From Cytidiella melzeri (Eukaryota; Basidiomycota; Agaricomycetes; Polyporales; Irpicaceae), in NCBI GenBank assembly GCA_022592445.1, contig JABYQR010000154.1, positions 1 through 64,000 of the forward strand: 64,000 bases of DNA, in the 5' to 3' direction. Numbering within the stretch: position 1 is the first letter of the stretch; every line of letters begins with the position of its first letter. Positions 12,715 to 25,792 of the stretch are shown one piece after another. The position numbers were made by a program, and so were the translations under genes. The notes under the pieces were generated by a model, which saw only the letters and a program-made list of their open reading frames with translations, had not been told where the DNA came from and made no database searches.

Positions 12715-15297
12715 TCAGATCATCTGGTGTAATACACCCAGCAGAATGAAACGCACCTTCTCATTCAGATGAAGCACCAAGACTGTGATTGCGAGAAGAA
12801 TGGTCGTAACCACCATGGTCAATGTCACCCACGGAATCCACTCTCCCGGGCGGAGGTAAAGCTCTTTCCTCCAGCTGCCCTCCGCTTCGATTGGAGGTAT
12901 GATAACAACCTTCGAGTTGGGAATGACTCCTTCCATATTAATATAATGCTCGTCAATGTGCTTGGTCGAGCCAACGAACAGGTTCTCAATGTAGTTATTT
13001 GTGCGTCCGAGCCCAAAGTACGAGTATGGCGTTAGCAAGGCCTGGTAACTGGTCTGCGGCAGCTGGCCCACTGACACACAGTCTTATAAGCATAGACTTT
13101 CGATGATAAACGGTTGGAAGTGACTCACCTGCAGCGGCAGAACGTCCTCCAGCTGTGTCCAAGACGGTATACTTGTACGTTGCTCCTGAATAACTGACAC
13201 CGAACGGCTGCACAAAGTCATTCTTAGCCACACACTTCAGATAAGGTCGAAACCACGTACGTGATACTGTCCACTTCCGTTGGGATAGGTGCAGAGGCCG
13301 CTACCACAAGCGCCATTAAGTACTGTATGGAGAGGGATGCGTTTAGCAAAGGCCAGGACACATCCAGAAGACATGAAAACGCACCAATCGCCTTGAGGAA
13401 AAATGCGTCATAGTAAAAGTTGTTCTGTACGAAGAGTATATTGCCCTCTTCTTGATTTCCCGTTCGCTGCACCATGATATCCAGGCTCCCCTAAGGAAGG
13501 TGAGACACTGTTCTTTTCTTCGATAACTTAACTGAGAACCTACGTCTTCGTCCATATCCAAGAACGCAACAGACCAAGCATCTTTCACAGAAGATAAGAC
13601 TTCAGCACCTTTCTGCAGCAAGCTCCATCCTCGACGCCCAATACCGTTTGTTCCGCATCCCGGCACGCCCTTCGCACACGAGACCGAATATACAAGGTGT
13701 GGGGTACGATCGCTGCGGGTGCCTGTCCCTGACGCAACAATAGCAAGCAGATCGGGGAACCCGTCCTGGTTCACATCGCCGAGCTTTATAGGTATTGGGA
13801 CAGCTGGAGTTTGCGACGTATCCATAACGAGTAAAAGGGACGCAGAGCTATCGCTGGTAGGGAACATGTCGGAAACCGGGATGCGCACATAATCCTGCGC
13901 GCAGCGTCAGCAAAATCCTGCAAATGGTACATGGTGTGACAGTACCATATTGTCATCTCTCACCGACATGTCGAACCGGAAGTCGGGATCGGCTGTGCAG
14001 AGCTCGTCTGGTATTCTACATATTCTTTTACCTTTCTGTACGCTTGAGGTTGAAGGTGGACACAGAGGTAGCTGCTTGTTGTAAGCAATGTTGACATTGC
14101 AGCCTGTACCAATACCTGTCTTTCCAGAGACAGAATCGCATGTCACAAAGAGCATGTCAATTGTGCCGTCTCGATCTGCCTTCCTTGAGCACGCAATATA
14201 ATTCGAATGTAGTTAAGAGGCATACCGATGTCAGCAAATGAAACCGACTGGAATCCACTTGGAAAACGGCCTGTCTGTGCGAGCTGAAAGCCTTTCTGTT
14301 TATTGTTTGTCCATATTTGATAGTATTGGTCTCTGCCATTGTCCTCATCGCATACTAGAAAGAGGTCTGGCGAGGTGTCTAACGTCGGTACACATGCTCA
14401 AGGACAATGTAACGTACTTACCAGCGAGACAGTCCCCATTGAGATCGACAGCAGCATTGCTATGAGGATTGGAGAGCTTGCATTGTGGACCAGTCAAATT
14501 CGGCTGTGTTCTGAAAAGAGGATATTGGTGAGCATGTATACACAGAATCTTGTTGTGCTTACATCTCAAATACAGGCGACTGCTCCGCTGAAGAGTTCCA
14601 AACATTGCTCCAGACTTTGAATGGACTACTCGAAGGAGCCGATGGGACAGTTCCAAACAGATCAATCTTCAAGTCACCATTGGTATCTAGTGGTATCGGT
14701 TGTGAGAGAGAAGCAGAGGGCACAGTGATGTAATTCTTCTCTGTGTCAAAATTTCAGGGCATGTCCGAGACGTGGTGTACCAGGGGGAACTCACCAAATC
14801 CTCCCTCCGGAAGACCAGCATACAGCTGCAGGGCCAATTGGTTTGGCATACGGTCCTGGCTCATGACCAGAACGTCCAACTTTCCATCTTGAGTGAAGTC
14901 GCCTGGTACAACATTATAGACCTTCTGTGAGTGTTGTATTGAAGTAGATTTATCGAATGTATATTGCTCTGCTGTTTTCAGGGTACAGTTACCGTCTGCA
15001 GATGTGACATGCGTACCATGGTTCCAAACGTACACAGTTAGTGTTTGTTGATCCTGAGCCAGCACAAGCAGGTCTAGACTAGTGAAACTTGAGAGGCCAA
15101 GCCACGACGGGGCGAGTAGGTCCTCACAATTGGTCCCCATTAAAGTCTCCGTATGCCATTACTCTGTCGCCGCTACCAACCCCCATAGAACCGGCCTTGA
15201 GTAGCGAGTTGCCGCTGAATCGCTTTGGAGGAAAGGGCCATATTGCCTTCGTTGACAGTGCAAGAGAGCAAGCAAAGAGGATGGCTAATGGTGACAT
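12715..15297 (-). CDS. ITFG1: ITFG1/TIP-like FG-GAP repeat membrane protein
   Basis: The ATG at 15297 opens a signal peptide (SPLAILFACSLALS). An upstream TTG in the same frame is not needed. Many small exons encode a chain of FG-GAP/VCBS units with calcium-loop patterns (GDFNGDQ, GDFTQDGKLD, LGDVNQDGFPD). The C-terminal region (QLPQTSYQALLTPYSYFGLG, VIPNSKVVIIPP) and one transmembrane helix (about 12,830-12,760: VTLTMVVTTILLAITVLVL) match the T-cell immunomodulatory protein/ITFG1 family, which ends in a short cytosolic tail. The large N-terminal part should be lumenal or extracellular. Its biochemical role in fungi is unknown. About fourteen exons are expected. It is convergent with the LACTB2-like gene. 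Confidence 0.88.
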
Positions 15298-15746
15298 AGA
15301 GACATAGGCAGGGAGACACAAGTAGCCTCAGTGAACGATGTCGTGGTACAAGATAAAGCTGCAGGTTTACACGGTTTGAGCTATTATGGGCGCTTGAATC
15401 ATTGCGCGACCGTCATTCTACATAATTCTCTCCCAGACTGATACTACTGAACGTCGACTATCGCTACATCCAGGTTGTTCCACAAGTTCTGTGCGTCGCC
15501 TTCGTCCCAGAGGCGGCTGTGAGATGCGTGGCGTGGATGGTGGCCACGCTCCGCATATTACAGCCAGTTCTGAAGTCATGGGTCGACTTGGAAGCTTGGT
15601 ACACTGTCGACATCGAGCGTAGATGGCCACCATCAGCAGCTCGTCACTGGTAGGAGCCTCCTGCGCTGGGTAGCTTCGCAGCTGCAATACTTGTGGAGCG
15701 AATGCTATGTCAATTCGCAATCGTCCTTGGCGCGCCATGTCCGGCA

Positions 15747-15753
15747 TATATAA
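15747..15753 (+). promoter_or_regulatory. TATA box of the amino acid transporter gene
   Basis: TATATAA lies 97 bp before the ATG at 15850 and only 19 bp before an upstream in-frame ATG at 15772. Transcription would normally start about 30 bp downstream of the TATA box. The earlier ATG would then lie outside the transcript, so I chose 15850. Confidence 0.5.
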
Positions 15754-15849
15754 GAGGCTGGTATTTACGGTATGGCCAGCCATAGCTTCGCACTCTATCT
15801 CCCTCACACGACCCCCACCTCAGCGGCAGACAACGGTAAACATCGCAGC

Positions 15850-17972
15850 ATGACCACGCAAATGAATCAGCAGCACACCGCACAGGACGGAGCGCGAACA
15901 ATGACGCCTACTGCCACATATCGCAGTAGCTCGCCTACGCTAGACGACGGTCGCGCAGAGCTAGGCGAGAAGGGAAAACTGGACACCGCAAAGAGTTTCG
16001 ATGTCTACGGCGATGAAGAGAAGGCTGACAGTGAGTATACTACTTTGTGTCGAGATGCTGCGAGACTCATAGCGCATATGCACATGCAGTCAAATACAGA
16101 ACCATGCAGTGGTGGAAAGCCGCAGCGCTCATGCTTGCAGAAACAGTCTCCTTAGGCGTATGTTTCAGCGGTTTCTTGCATTGCCACACCCGTAATCTGA
16201 CCTTCTGTCCGTTAGATTCTTTCAATACCCTCTGTCTTTGCCAGTTTGGGCATGGTCGCTGGAATCTTCCTCGTCATCGGACTCGGCACGATCGCCACCA
16301 TAACTGGTTACGCTATAGGCTCCTTCAAACTGCGATACCCACATGTGCACAATATGGCCGACGCAGGTGAGATTCTTGCGGGCCCTGTTGGGCGAGAAGT
16401 GCTCGGCGCAGCCCAAGTGATATTCATGGTTTTCCTATGCGCGTCTCACGTTTTGACCGGCACCATTGCGTTCGATACCAGTACGTTGAAGCAGTGGTTG
16501 CTGGCTCATCAGTTCTGCTGATAATGGAACCACGTTGTAGTCACCAGTGGTGCATCATGCTCCGTAGTTTGGGCAGTCCTCTCCGCCGTCATTTGTTTCG
16601 TGATGACACTCCCTCGCACGCTGAACGGTATAGCATATCTCAGTGTCGCGTCGTTCATATCTATCATTTGTACGTGGCGTCAGCAAACCACTCACGATCT
16701 GATCACAGCGTCTGAAAGCTTCTCTCATAGCTGCAATCATGATCACGATGATAGGTGTTGGTGTTATCGGGAAGCAAGGGTCTATTGCGGTCACTTCCAA
16801 TCTCCCTTTTTCGAAAGGATTTCTCGCTGTCACCGATATTGTATGTTCATTGCCTGAATTGATGTCTCAACCACTAACTCAGTTATAATCCTTCCCCTTA
16901 GATATTTGCATACGCAGGTTCGTTGTCCCTTCTATTGCACTTCTCTGTTCAAGTCTGACGGTACTATGGTAGGACACGTGGCTTTCTTCACATTCATCGC
17001 AGAGATGAAGGAACCTCGAGTACGTTACACTCATTCCTCGCCTTCCACCGCACCTGTTCACCTTCTTCTTTTGTGATAGGACTTCCCCAAAACACTCTAC
17101 ACCCTCCAAATCTGCGACACTACCCTCTACCTCATCGTGGGCGTTGTTGTCTACGCATACACTGGCTCTGCCGCTGTTTCACCTGCGTTGGGTAACACCG
17201 GAACCACTCTTAGGAAAATTGCCTACGGCATCGCACTCCCGACCATCATGATTGCAGGTGTCATCAATGGACATGTTTGCGCAAAGCTCGTCTTCGTTAG
17301 GATGTATGTGCTTTCATCAACTGTTGTCCACATTTTCTTGGCCCAAACACTAATTAGCTGTGTTGCTGTTACTGTTTAGATTTCGACGCGGCGGGAAGCA
17401 TTCGAGGCATATGACGTCGCATACTGTAACCGGATGGGCGGTGTGGAGTGGGATATGTTGTGTGATATGGCTTTTGGCGTTCCTCATCGCTGAAGTGTAT
17501 GCCTCTATTTCCTCCTTGGTACGGTTCACACAGCATTCTCGCTGACGGTCATGATTATAGAATTCCATTCTTCAACGACCTTCTCGGCGTTATTTCCTCC
17601 CTCTTCGCCAGCTGGTTCACTTACGGAATCTCCGGCCTATTCTGGCTCCACCTCCACCCAGCCTCGCAACGCTGGACTTCGCCCTGGATGCGGCTGAAGA
17701 CGGTATTCTGGTTCGGCATTATAATGGTAAGTCCCTCTGCTTCCATCTGGCACGACGAAACAGAGGTGCTGAAGCGGCGCACTTGATCTTCAGATGGGCG
17801 CTTTCATCATGATTGCGGGGTTGTATGCTAGTGTCGTTAGCATTGTCGACGGTGAGTGATGCATTGTTTGTTGTAGTCGTGCGTGTAGCTGAAGTCTGCA
17901 CGTTATGTTGTAGGATACAAAGACGGTACCTTCCCAGCGCCGTTTAGCTGCGTAAATCGCGCGTTGACCTAA
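15850..17972 (+). CDS. neutral amino acid permease, Aa_trans (AAAP) family
   Basis: A hydrophilic N-terminus of about 60 residues is followed by about eleven membrane spans. The opening (TMQWWKAAALMLAETVSLG, then SIPSVFASLGMVAGIF) resembles Neurospora Mtr and other fungal AAAP amino acid/proton symporters. Later signatures are ILAGPVGREVLGAAQVIFM, TLPRTLNGIAYLSVASF, and FAYAGHVAFFTFIAEMKEP, whose intron lies inside the AYAGH segment. The C-terminus ends DGYKDGTFPAPFSC at the stop 17970-17972. It should take up neutral or aromatic amino acids at the plasma membrane or vacuole; substrate cannot be read from sequence. About ten exons, all with short introns. Confidence 0.88.
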
Positions 17973-19080
17973 GAAGCACGCGAGTCGGAAAACTTGAACT
18001 CTAGTACTGTGCACAGAAACACAAAATACATTCTTGTGAAACGCAGAACCGGTTTCATTGTTAGTAGACTAATCTATGTGTATTTTTGAGCATTTTTTGT
18101 TCTCCGTCATGTTTTGCGATGGTTTCCTTGCGGCCTCATTGAAGTTCTCGTGCATCAAGAGATTCGGCGGTCATATTTGAATTGCAGCTCAACGACTTCA
18201 AATGGTATCGAGGTCTTTACGACCACGATCTATGCATGCCACGACATACAGACATTCAATTTTCACCAGCAGAGAGCTGCTGGGCAATTTTCAACTGCCA
18301 GCCGACCTCAAGAGATAGTACAGGTTGGTATGTGAAATATTCTTGCAACAGACAACTGCAGAAAAGCTTTGTACATCATACTGTTCGGCCTGGCAGGTTG
18401 AATAGCCACCTCAGAGATTCATCAGGGGACAATGACTTGTCTACCTGAGGCTACCCAAGGCTACCAGTAGCTCCAGCCTGAGAGAGCTCCGTAGCAGCTC
18501 GTAGCTCAGGCAGACATTTCTTTTTTTCCTGATTTGAACTCAACACGCAATGAGATTTTTTTCAGCATGTGCTTAAGTTTTTTGGGGGGGGGGGCACAAG
18601 GGTGAAAAGACCAGACGTTCTGCTGGCGCAAAACTCACAATCCGCACCAACAAATTCTCGATTCGGACTCTTCATATCGCACCATCAAAATTACTATAAA
18701 CGGCAGGAGCGCAGCGTCCAGTGTCTCCCGAAAGTCTGCAAACAAGACTCAGTTTTCAAAGGTCGTTGCAGCTTGTCGAGCATGAACAGACGAGAGGAAC
18801 TCGTGCTGCAGGAAGCGGGCCGTCTTTTGTTCAGAACAACATCCACATCAAAGTCCTACACGTGCAAGCCATTCTTAGTACCCGCACTCAACTCGGAAAT
18901 GCGGCAGGGGCCCTTGTGATGCACCTCTCACCTTCGAAGAACTGTGGTCAAGTCATGAGGTATCTTCGTAAGTAGTAATATGGTGCGCCACGAGTTGCAA
19001 GAGTTTCCAGCTGAGCTCCGCATGATCCCCGAGAACGAGTAAATCCACCGCTAGTACACCTGGGAAAGGTTCCAGACCCA
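17973..19080. other. intergenic region; contains an 11-base G run
   Basis: No supported gene was found. Open frames at about 18182-18448 and 18569-18919 have no recognisable features. A homopolymer of eleven G lies at 18584-18594. It directly follows a T run. Confidence 0.5.
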
Positions 19081-19087
19081 TATAAGG
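19081..19087 (+). promoter_or_regulatory. TATA box of the first carboxylesterase gene
   Basis: TATAAGG lies 63 bp upstream of the ATG at 19144, similar to the spacing in the tandem paralogue. Confidence 0.45.
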
Positions 19088-19143
19088 ATGCAGGTAAGTG
19101 AACCCACACCACAACTTCTTACTACTGCGCGTCTTACCTAAGT

Positions 19144-20979
19144 ATGCGCAGCACAGTAGCTACCTTGCTCTTCGCAGCGAGCCTCAACTGTGATCCGGCT
19201 CTAGCTGTTGCTCCCCTCGTCGACGTTGGCTATACAAAATATCATGGCTCTGCTGGCGCAAATGGGATCACTCAATGGCTTGGAATTCGTTATGCTGCTC
19301 CACCTCTTGGAGGGCTTCGTTACGCTGCCCCTACCGATCCGCCCGTGAACAGGACAACACAAATTGCTGATCAGGTGCTTCATCCAAAGTCTGTTGCAGT
19401 CTTGGTTCAACCATCACTCACATCGCTCGTGTCTTAGCATGGAAGTCTCTGCTTTAGCACAGGTGCCCCCTATCCCGAATCTGGGCACTCCGAGGATTGT
19501 CTGTTCTTGGATGTCTACGCGCCCACAAGTGCCAGGGTGGGCTCAAAGCTTCCTGTCGTGTTTCAGATCCCCGGAGGTGGTCTCAACTCGCTCTCGCCGG
19601 CGAATCTCAACGGCTCGCAGCTCATACAGGCAGCTGAAATGAAAGCGATCGTCGTCACCCATAACTACCGTGTTGGCTCTTTCGGGTTTTTACCCGGAAA
19701 GGAGGTTCACGCCAACGGGACCTTGAACGCTGGTTTGTTGGACCAGAGAAAGGCTATGCAGTGGGTTCAGAAACACATTGCGAGTGTATGTATCTGTGTT
19801 TCTCAATTCGATTTCGTCATGACTAGACTTACGAGCGTTCCAGTTCGGAGGCGATCCTGGACATATCGTCCTCAGCGGTTCTAGTGCCGGAGCGCAGTCA
19901 ATCACGGTTCATCTCACCGCATACGGGGGAAAACCCACGAACCTGTTCCAAGGCGTCGCGGCTGAATCACTGTCTTTCCCTGAACTCTTTAACATCACTA
20001 GTTCTCAGTTTATGTACGACGGATTCGTAGAACGTACCGGGTGCGCTGGTACTGCTGACACACTTGCCTGCCTACGCGGCTCCGACGTAGCCGTTCTGCA
20101 AAACGCTAGTGTCGACACGCCACTTCCTGGGAGGACTAACCCACCTAATTTTCTCTACGGTGCTACAATAGATGGCGACTTGATTCCAGAAGTTCCATTC
20201 AAACTGTGGCAAGGAGGTAAAATTGTCAACGTTCCCGCTATATTCGGGTATGTCTTGTCTTGTGTTTATCGCCTAATGTAAACCTGATAATATCCAGTGC
20301 GGACAACAACGACGGTACCGTGTTCACGCCCACCGACCTTAACACGGTGGAAGACATGGACAACTTCCTGCTTGACAACTGGAATTTGCTTAACCAGACC
20401 TCCTTGGACGTGATCAACAACTTCTATCCCGTATCCGACCAGTTTCCTAACCACGGAGAGTTTTATTTCAATGCGGCCACTGCTTATGGCGAGCTGCGCT
20501 ACGCATGTTTCGGCATTTTGGCCAGCAGGGATTGCCGTAAATTCAACACCGCAGGGACAACTTGGCTGTACCAGTGAGTTGCTCTTGATGACATCGTTCT
20601 GTGTGTTGGCGGACTAACAATCTGCCTATATTGTAGCTACAACGTTCAAGATCCTGCTGAGATTGCTGCTGGGCTAGGAACACCACACACCATTGAGCTT
20701 GTCGCCATCTGGGGCACCAACAGTGGTGCTCCTGTCCCCGCCAGCTACCTTACCACGAACAAAAACATAATTCCTATCATGCAAGGATACTGGACCAGCT
20801 TTATCCGTACGCTGAATCCCAACACGTTCAGGGCACCTGGAGCACCAGAGTGGGTGGCGTTTGACGGGAACAACAGGATTCTTCTAGAGACGAACACGAC
20901 GAGAATGGAAACGATTGACCCCGTTCAACAGAGCCATTGCAATTTTTTCTGGCAAATTGCAACTGCGCTCCAGCAGTGA
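19144..20979 (+). CDS. secreted type-B carboxylesterase/lipase, tandem copy 1
   Basis: Five exons encode a signal peptide (TVATLLFAASL) and an alpha/beta-hydrolase of the Candida rugosa lipase / carotenoid-ester lipase type. Landmarks in order are GITQWLGIRYAAPP, SEDCLFLDVYAP, the oxyanion loop PGGG, HNYRVGSFGFLPG, the nucleophile elbow GSSAGA, the acidic site (GADNNDGT) and the histidine site (GTPHTIE). In the family the elbow is normally GESAG and the acid a Glu in DEGT; here they are GSSAG and Asp. All three catalytic positions appear filled. Predicted to hydrolyse esters outside the cell. It is a close paralogue of the next gene and on the same strand, 809 bp away. Confidence 0.9.
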
Positions 20980-21744
20980 TTTAGTACGCAGTCAGTTCAT
21001 GTCTTTTTGTTCAAGTTTGTGCTTGATTGAGGACTTTAACGCAGCTGGTGGAGGTGAGACGCGTCTGGGTGTTGGCTTCGCCGCTTCAGTCAGACTCGTT
21101 CCCATCGCAAGCGCACGTCTCCTTTTCTTGTCTCGGTTGCCGTTCCTGGCAGCCTGTGACCGGCCTGGCTGCGGGTCTGGCAGCAACTTTGACTTTTTGG
21201 CGATGTCTCAGCACTACACTTTCTGGAAATTTTTTCGGTCATGCACAATCTTGATGTTTTGTGAGCGAGTGGTTCAGAGACAGATGAAACATGATGCGGG
21301 GTATTTGATTTGGAATACAAAGTCTGAAGCCGCTGCCAGCCGATCGCGACGGGACGTCGGAGACCTTTTACTCTGAGTGTGGTACGGACGTCGACGCTCA
21401 TTAGGACTCACTCACGGTATTGCCTCTTCAAGCTGTACACAAGCTGTACAATACCGTAATAGCCATCGGTGAGTCCTTCTTGAATCTCTGTGCTATATAG
21501 AATGATATTTTTTTCATCCGTAGTGTCTTGCTCACCGTGCCGATAGCATCCGAACGCTGGTAACGCGTGCTACGCACTCCTGCGTGCAAATTCAGCCTTG
21601 AATTAGCGTTGGGAGTCGTGTTGCCCCTCCGAGTCTCACATTTCAAGAGCTCTGCGCTGGTCATGGGGCTGTTTCGTGCGCGGTCACGAGTGCAGAACGT
21701 ACTCGGGTCATGTTCACCGTCAGGAACCACCTCAAATGCGCAAG
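20980..21744. other. spacer between the tandem esterase genes
   Basis: No gene is supported. The region should contain the terminator of the first esterase gene and the promoter of the second. Confidence 0.5.
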
Positions 21745-21752
21745 TATAAAAA
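21745..21752 (+). promoter_or_regulatory. TATA box of the second carboxylesterase gene
   Basis: TATAAAAA lies 44 bp upstream of the ATG at 21789. Confidence 0.55.
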
Positions 21753-21788
21753 GGGAAAGGAAGAAGTAGGAGAAGTGGGTATCGAGAC

Positions 21789-23631
21789 ATGTTCGGTACA
21801 TTCTCACCTTTGCTAGCGCTCCTAGCAGCAAGCCTCTGCCCTGTGCCGGCTCAGGCTGTCGGCCCCCTCGTCGATGTCGGCTACGCCAGATACCAAGGCT
21901 CAGCTGGCGAGAACGGAATCACGCAGTGGCTTGGGATTCGTTACGCCGCCCCACCTCTCGGAAGACTCCGTTACGCTGCACCTGCAGATCCACCTTTCAA
22001 TAGGACCATACAGAATGCCACTCAGGTATACGTTTTTCTCGACTCGTGTTCAATTGTCAAGTATCACTAACATCATCCGATTGTACTCGTAGCATGGCCC
22101 CCTCTGCCTCAGCACCGGTGCCCACTACCCTCAGTCTGGACACTCGGAGGACTGTTTGTTCCTGGACGTGTACGCACCCACCCATGCCAGAGTCGGCTCG
22201 AAGCTTCCTGTCGTTCTTCAGATCCCCGGAGGAGGTCTCAATCTTCTTTCGGAGGCCAATCTTAACGGTTCGGAGCTCATACAGGCAGCTGGAATGAATG
22301 CGGTCGTCGTCACACACAACTATCGAGTCGGAACTTTCGGCTTCTTGCCCGGAAAGGAGGTCCATGCTCGCGGTGCCTTGAACGCTGGTTTTTTGGACCA
22401 GAGGAAGGCTATGCAGTGGGTTCAAGAGCACATTGCAAGTGTACGTACCCGCTACTGTAGCAGGCAGGATGATTCGACTGATGAGTGTACTAGTTTGGAG
22501 GCGACCCCGGCCATGTCGTCCTAAGCGGTGCAAGTGCCGGCGCGCAGTCGATCACGGTCCACCTTACTGCGTACGGAGGAAGGCCTACGAACCTGTTCCG
22601 AGCCGTGGCGGCAGAATCTCAGGCTTTCCCCGCGCTCTTTGACATTTCTGGCTCGCAGTACATCTACGACGCGTTTGTAGAGCGCACAGGGTGCACTGGT
22701 GCTGTTGACACTCTCACCTGTCTACGTGGTCTCGACATTGCCGTGCTGCAGAAGGCTAGTGTCGTAATGCCGCTGCCCGGGCGCACCAACCCGCCAAACT
22801 ACCTGTACGGCGCTACAGTCGACGGTGACTTGATCCCGGACTTCCCGTACACACTTTGGAAAGAAGGTAGAATCTTGGACGTTCCCGCTATTTTTGGGTA
22901 TGTTTCTCTCGTGTTGATTGCTCTCAAGTGGGCCTCATAGTTCTTTTAGTGCGGATACCAACGATGGAACGAAGTTCACGCCCGCCAACGTTAGCACGGT
23001 GGAAGACATGGACAATTTCTTACTCGACAACTGGAACCTGATCAACCAGACTTCCTTGGACACGATCAACAAGTACTACCCCGTATTAGACCAATTTCCG
23101 AACCACGGAGAGTACTTCCTCAGTGCGGCGACAGCTTATGGCGAGCTACGCTACGCTTGTTTCGGGATCTTTGTCAGCAAATATTGTCGTGAACACAACA
23201 ATCCGAGGTCGACTTGGCTGTATCGGTGAGCTGCAATTGACTACGTGGCATGCGGATCTGGCGAGCTGAAGCTTTGATTGTTCTGTAGCTACAATGTTCA
23301 GGATCCTGCTCAGATTGCTTCCGGGCTGGGGACACCACATACCGTCGAGGTCGTCGCCATCTGGGGAACCAACAGTGGTGCTACCGTCCCAGCCAGCTAC
23401 CTCACGACGAACAAGAATATCATCCCTATCATGCAAGGATACTGGACCAGCTTTATCCGCACGCTGAATCCTAACACGTTCAGAGCACCTGGAGCACCGG
23501 AGTGGGAGGCGTTCAATGGGAACAATAGGATTCTTCTGGAGACGAACACTACGAGGATGGAGACGATTTCCCCCGAACAGCAGGAGCATTGCGACTTTTT
23601 CTGGCAGATTGGACGTGCCATCGGACAGTAG
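21789..23631 (+). CDS. secreted type-B carboxylesterase/lipase, tandem copy 2
   Basis: The exon layout and most residues match the gene at 19144, so this is a tandem duplicate. A signal peptide (TFSPLLALLAASLC) is followed by GITQWLGIRYAAPP, SEDCLFLDVYAP, PGGG and HNYRVGTFGFLPG. The elbow reads GASAGA, compared with GSSAGA in copy 1 and GESAG in most relatives. The acid site reads GADTNDGT and the histidine site GTPHTVE. Introns fall at equivalent places, for example just before FGGDPGH. Both copies look intact. The pair may have split in substrate or timing, but the sequence does not show how. Confidence 0.9.
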
Positions 23632-23903
23632 TCTAATGAACGCCTTGCATCGCACATAATTGGTAGCTTACTTGTTCTTAATCGAAAATCTAGCTCGTTG
23701 GCAAACCTTGAGTCGAGACGAGAGCCTCCACGCCTTCATCATAAATTCGTCGACCGGGTCAGTGCTCCGCTGACATGCGCCTTCGCAGAATTTCCAGATC
23801 AACGACATCTAATAGGTAAACATCCAGCCATATATTCCATGCTCTTCAATTTTAAATTCATGGATGGTATATGCATTAGATCATGGACCCGACAGTTGTC
23901 TTG

Positions 23904-25462
23904 CTATTCTTTAGGGATATCATAGGCTCTCTTCTTCCCCTTCGCATCCTTAGCTCTATAAGCAGCGTCTACAGCTGTCGGTTCAATGAGGTCTGCTTGT
24001 ACTAGGAAGTTCAGGGCATCGCTACGAAGAACAAGTCAACTTGTCATACGGGGAGACAAGAATGAGAAGATCCTACGTGATAGTTTGAGACGTCACGTCC
24101 TCTTCACAGCTTGCTTGGATATACTGTACGATGTCACCGACGGTTACACCCCCTGCGGTGCTAGTCATCGTGGTTTCGTCCTTGATCATCAACAGGATGC
24201 TTCTCTGAAGCGAACTGAGATGAGATAAGGGGTCCCTCATGGACAAGCGAGGTCCTCGACGTGGTGCACTGGCGGGAGGCGGCGGCGACGTGGGGCTAGT
24301 AGTTGTCTGTGACTCTTCCGTCACCGTCGCCTTCTTCTTCCGAGTCGAAGAACGACGACTGTCGGCTGACGGGGTGGTGGGTGCAGTACCAGTTGCTGTA
24401 CTTGCGCCATCTCGTGTAGGTTTTCTAGTGCTAGGTCCAGCAGTTCTAGCACCAGGACTCGGACTTGGAGTACTGGGTGGCGAGTTCATTGAAAGCGAGT
24501 CCATGCCAGTGGTGGGTGTCACCGGCGACTGTGGTACATTATTCCGAGAAGGCTTCGTGGGCGTGCGAGGTTCTGGCTGATTAGGAGGTGAATCGTGAGG
24601 AGATCGTCTTTGGGCCGGCGGTCGCGACAGCACACGCGGCGCCGCCGGGGTGTTAGTGGGGTGACTGCCTGGAACAAACGCCTCTTCGTCCACCTCGGGA
24701 CCTTTGCCGCTTTCTTCTTCTTGTATGTCAGAGTCTTTTGTCTCGGAAGTGTTTTTGTGAGAGTCACACTATGAGCGACGTTAACACGAACGACTTGCAG
24801 CAAGCCTGATGGTAAAATCAACGCACCGGCGGTAGGCCTCGTTCGTAGAGCAATCCGGTGGCAATCACCTCTAACACATGATGGTATATTTCGTGAGGAT
24901 CTTTCACTGCATGCATAGAGATGATGCGCAGAAAGTTCCTCCCATTCTCTGACATCTTGACGATTGTCGCGGTGACGCTAACGTCTATTAGGCGTGGCAG
25001 ACTCCCTGGCTCAGAAGCTGGCATCAAGCTCTCGTAGACATCCAGCTTTGGCAGAAAGTAGGTGGCATGTACTGGTCCTCTGTGCGCATTTGTACCGTCG
25101 TCAAGTTTGTAGGTGACGCGACCGACACCTGAAAGAATGTTTTCCTCCATCAACGTGGCCACAACGCGCACCTAAAGAATCACTGGTGAAGGAGGTCCAG
25201 CCATGAGCTACACCCAACATACCACAGAGAATTTACGGCCGTTGACCTCGGATAATTCATTGTGACCAGACTGGGTGCCTGTTGCGCTCAAGACCTGCCG
25301 CAGAGTTACGGGACGTAAAACATGTATTTCGTTTATGTTCTACTTTCATAAGCTGGGTCAGCAACCATTAGGATCGAATGGATGCTTATCACTGACCAAC
25401 CCTGACCGAGTGGAGGTGTCTCCGAGCTCGTCTCCAGCATCGTCGTCGGAAACTGAGGCCAT
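23904..25462 (-). CDS. RPA32-like OB-fold protein with long Ser/Pro/Thr linker (RPA2 paralogue)
   Basis: The ATG at 25462 (MASVSDDDAGDELGD) is joined to an exon ending VNGRKFSV, then to the OB-fold exon (25171-24818). The match to the RPA2 OB-fold is plain: HVLRPVTLRQVL before it, VTYKLDDGT in the third strand, and NFLRIISMHAVKDPHEIYHH aligned with the RPA2 segment ending EHEPYYHTLEA. A linker of about 150 residues, very rich in Ser, Pro, Thr and Arg, replaces the short RPA2 linker. A C-terminal winged-helix-like part follows (LQRSILLMIKDE, GVTVGDIVQYIQ, DALNFLVQADLIEP). It has about 445 residues, against about 268 for the neighbour. It likely binds single-stranded DNA or a partner of RPA70. 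An Stn1-like role is possible, but the OB-fold reads closer to RPA2. Confidence 0.75.
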
Positions 25463-25792
25463 CCTTTGTGAAGTTGGAAGGATTGGTCAGGTTCAAGAGC
25501 GCGTAGTCAAACAGAGATATCGGTCCCAAAACAAGCGCAAAGCAGACGTCAATGAACGTGTAGATGGAGGATTTCGCCTCATTACACCCACCTATGCCAG
25601 CGCGCTGATAGCGTGAATCACGCGCATGAGCATAATTACGTGGAAAGACGAGACCTCCATTAGTTGCCACGCCAATGGATATGGCACATTGTAGACGAAG
25701 ACTGCAAGTACTTTACACAGAGCAAGGCAGATAGCGGGATGCGAAAATAGACCAGGTGCGTGAGACGGTCAGTACAAAGAGGACAACCTGCA

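Noticed and set aside
15772..15849. Upstream in-frame ATG for the amino acid transporter
   Set aside because: It lies only 19 bp after the TATA box, probably before the transcript start.
24239..24580. Long plus-strand frame rich in Gly/Val
   Set aside because: It is the antisense shadow of the Ser/Pro/Thr-rich linker of the RPA2-like gene.
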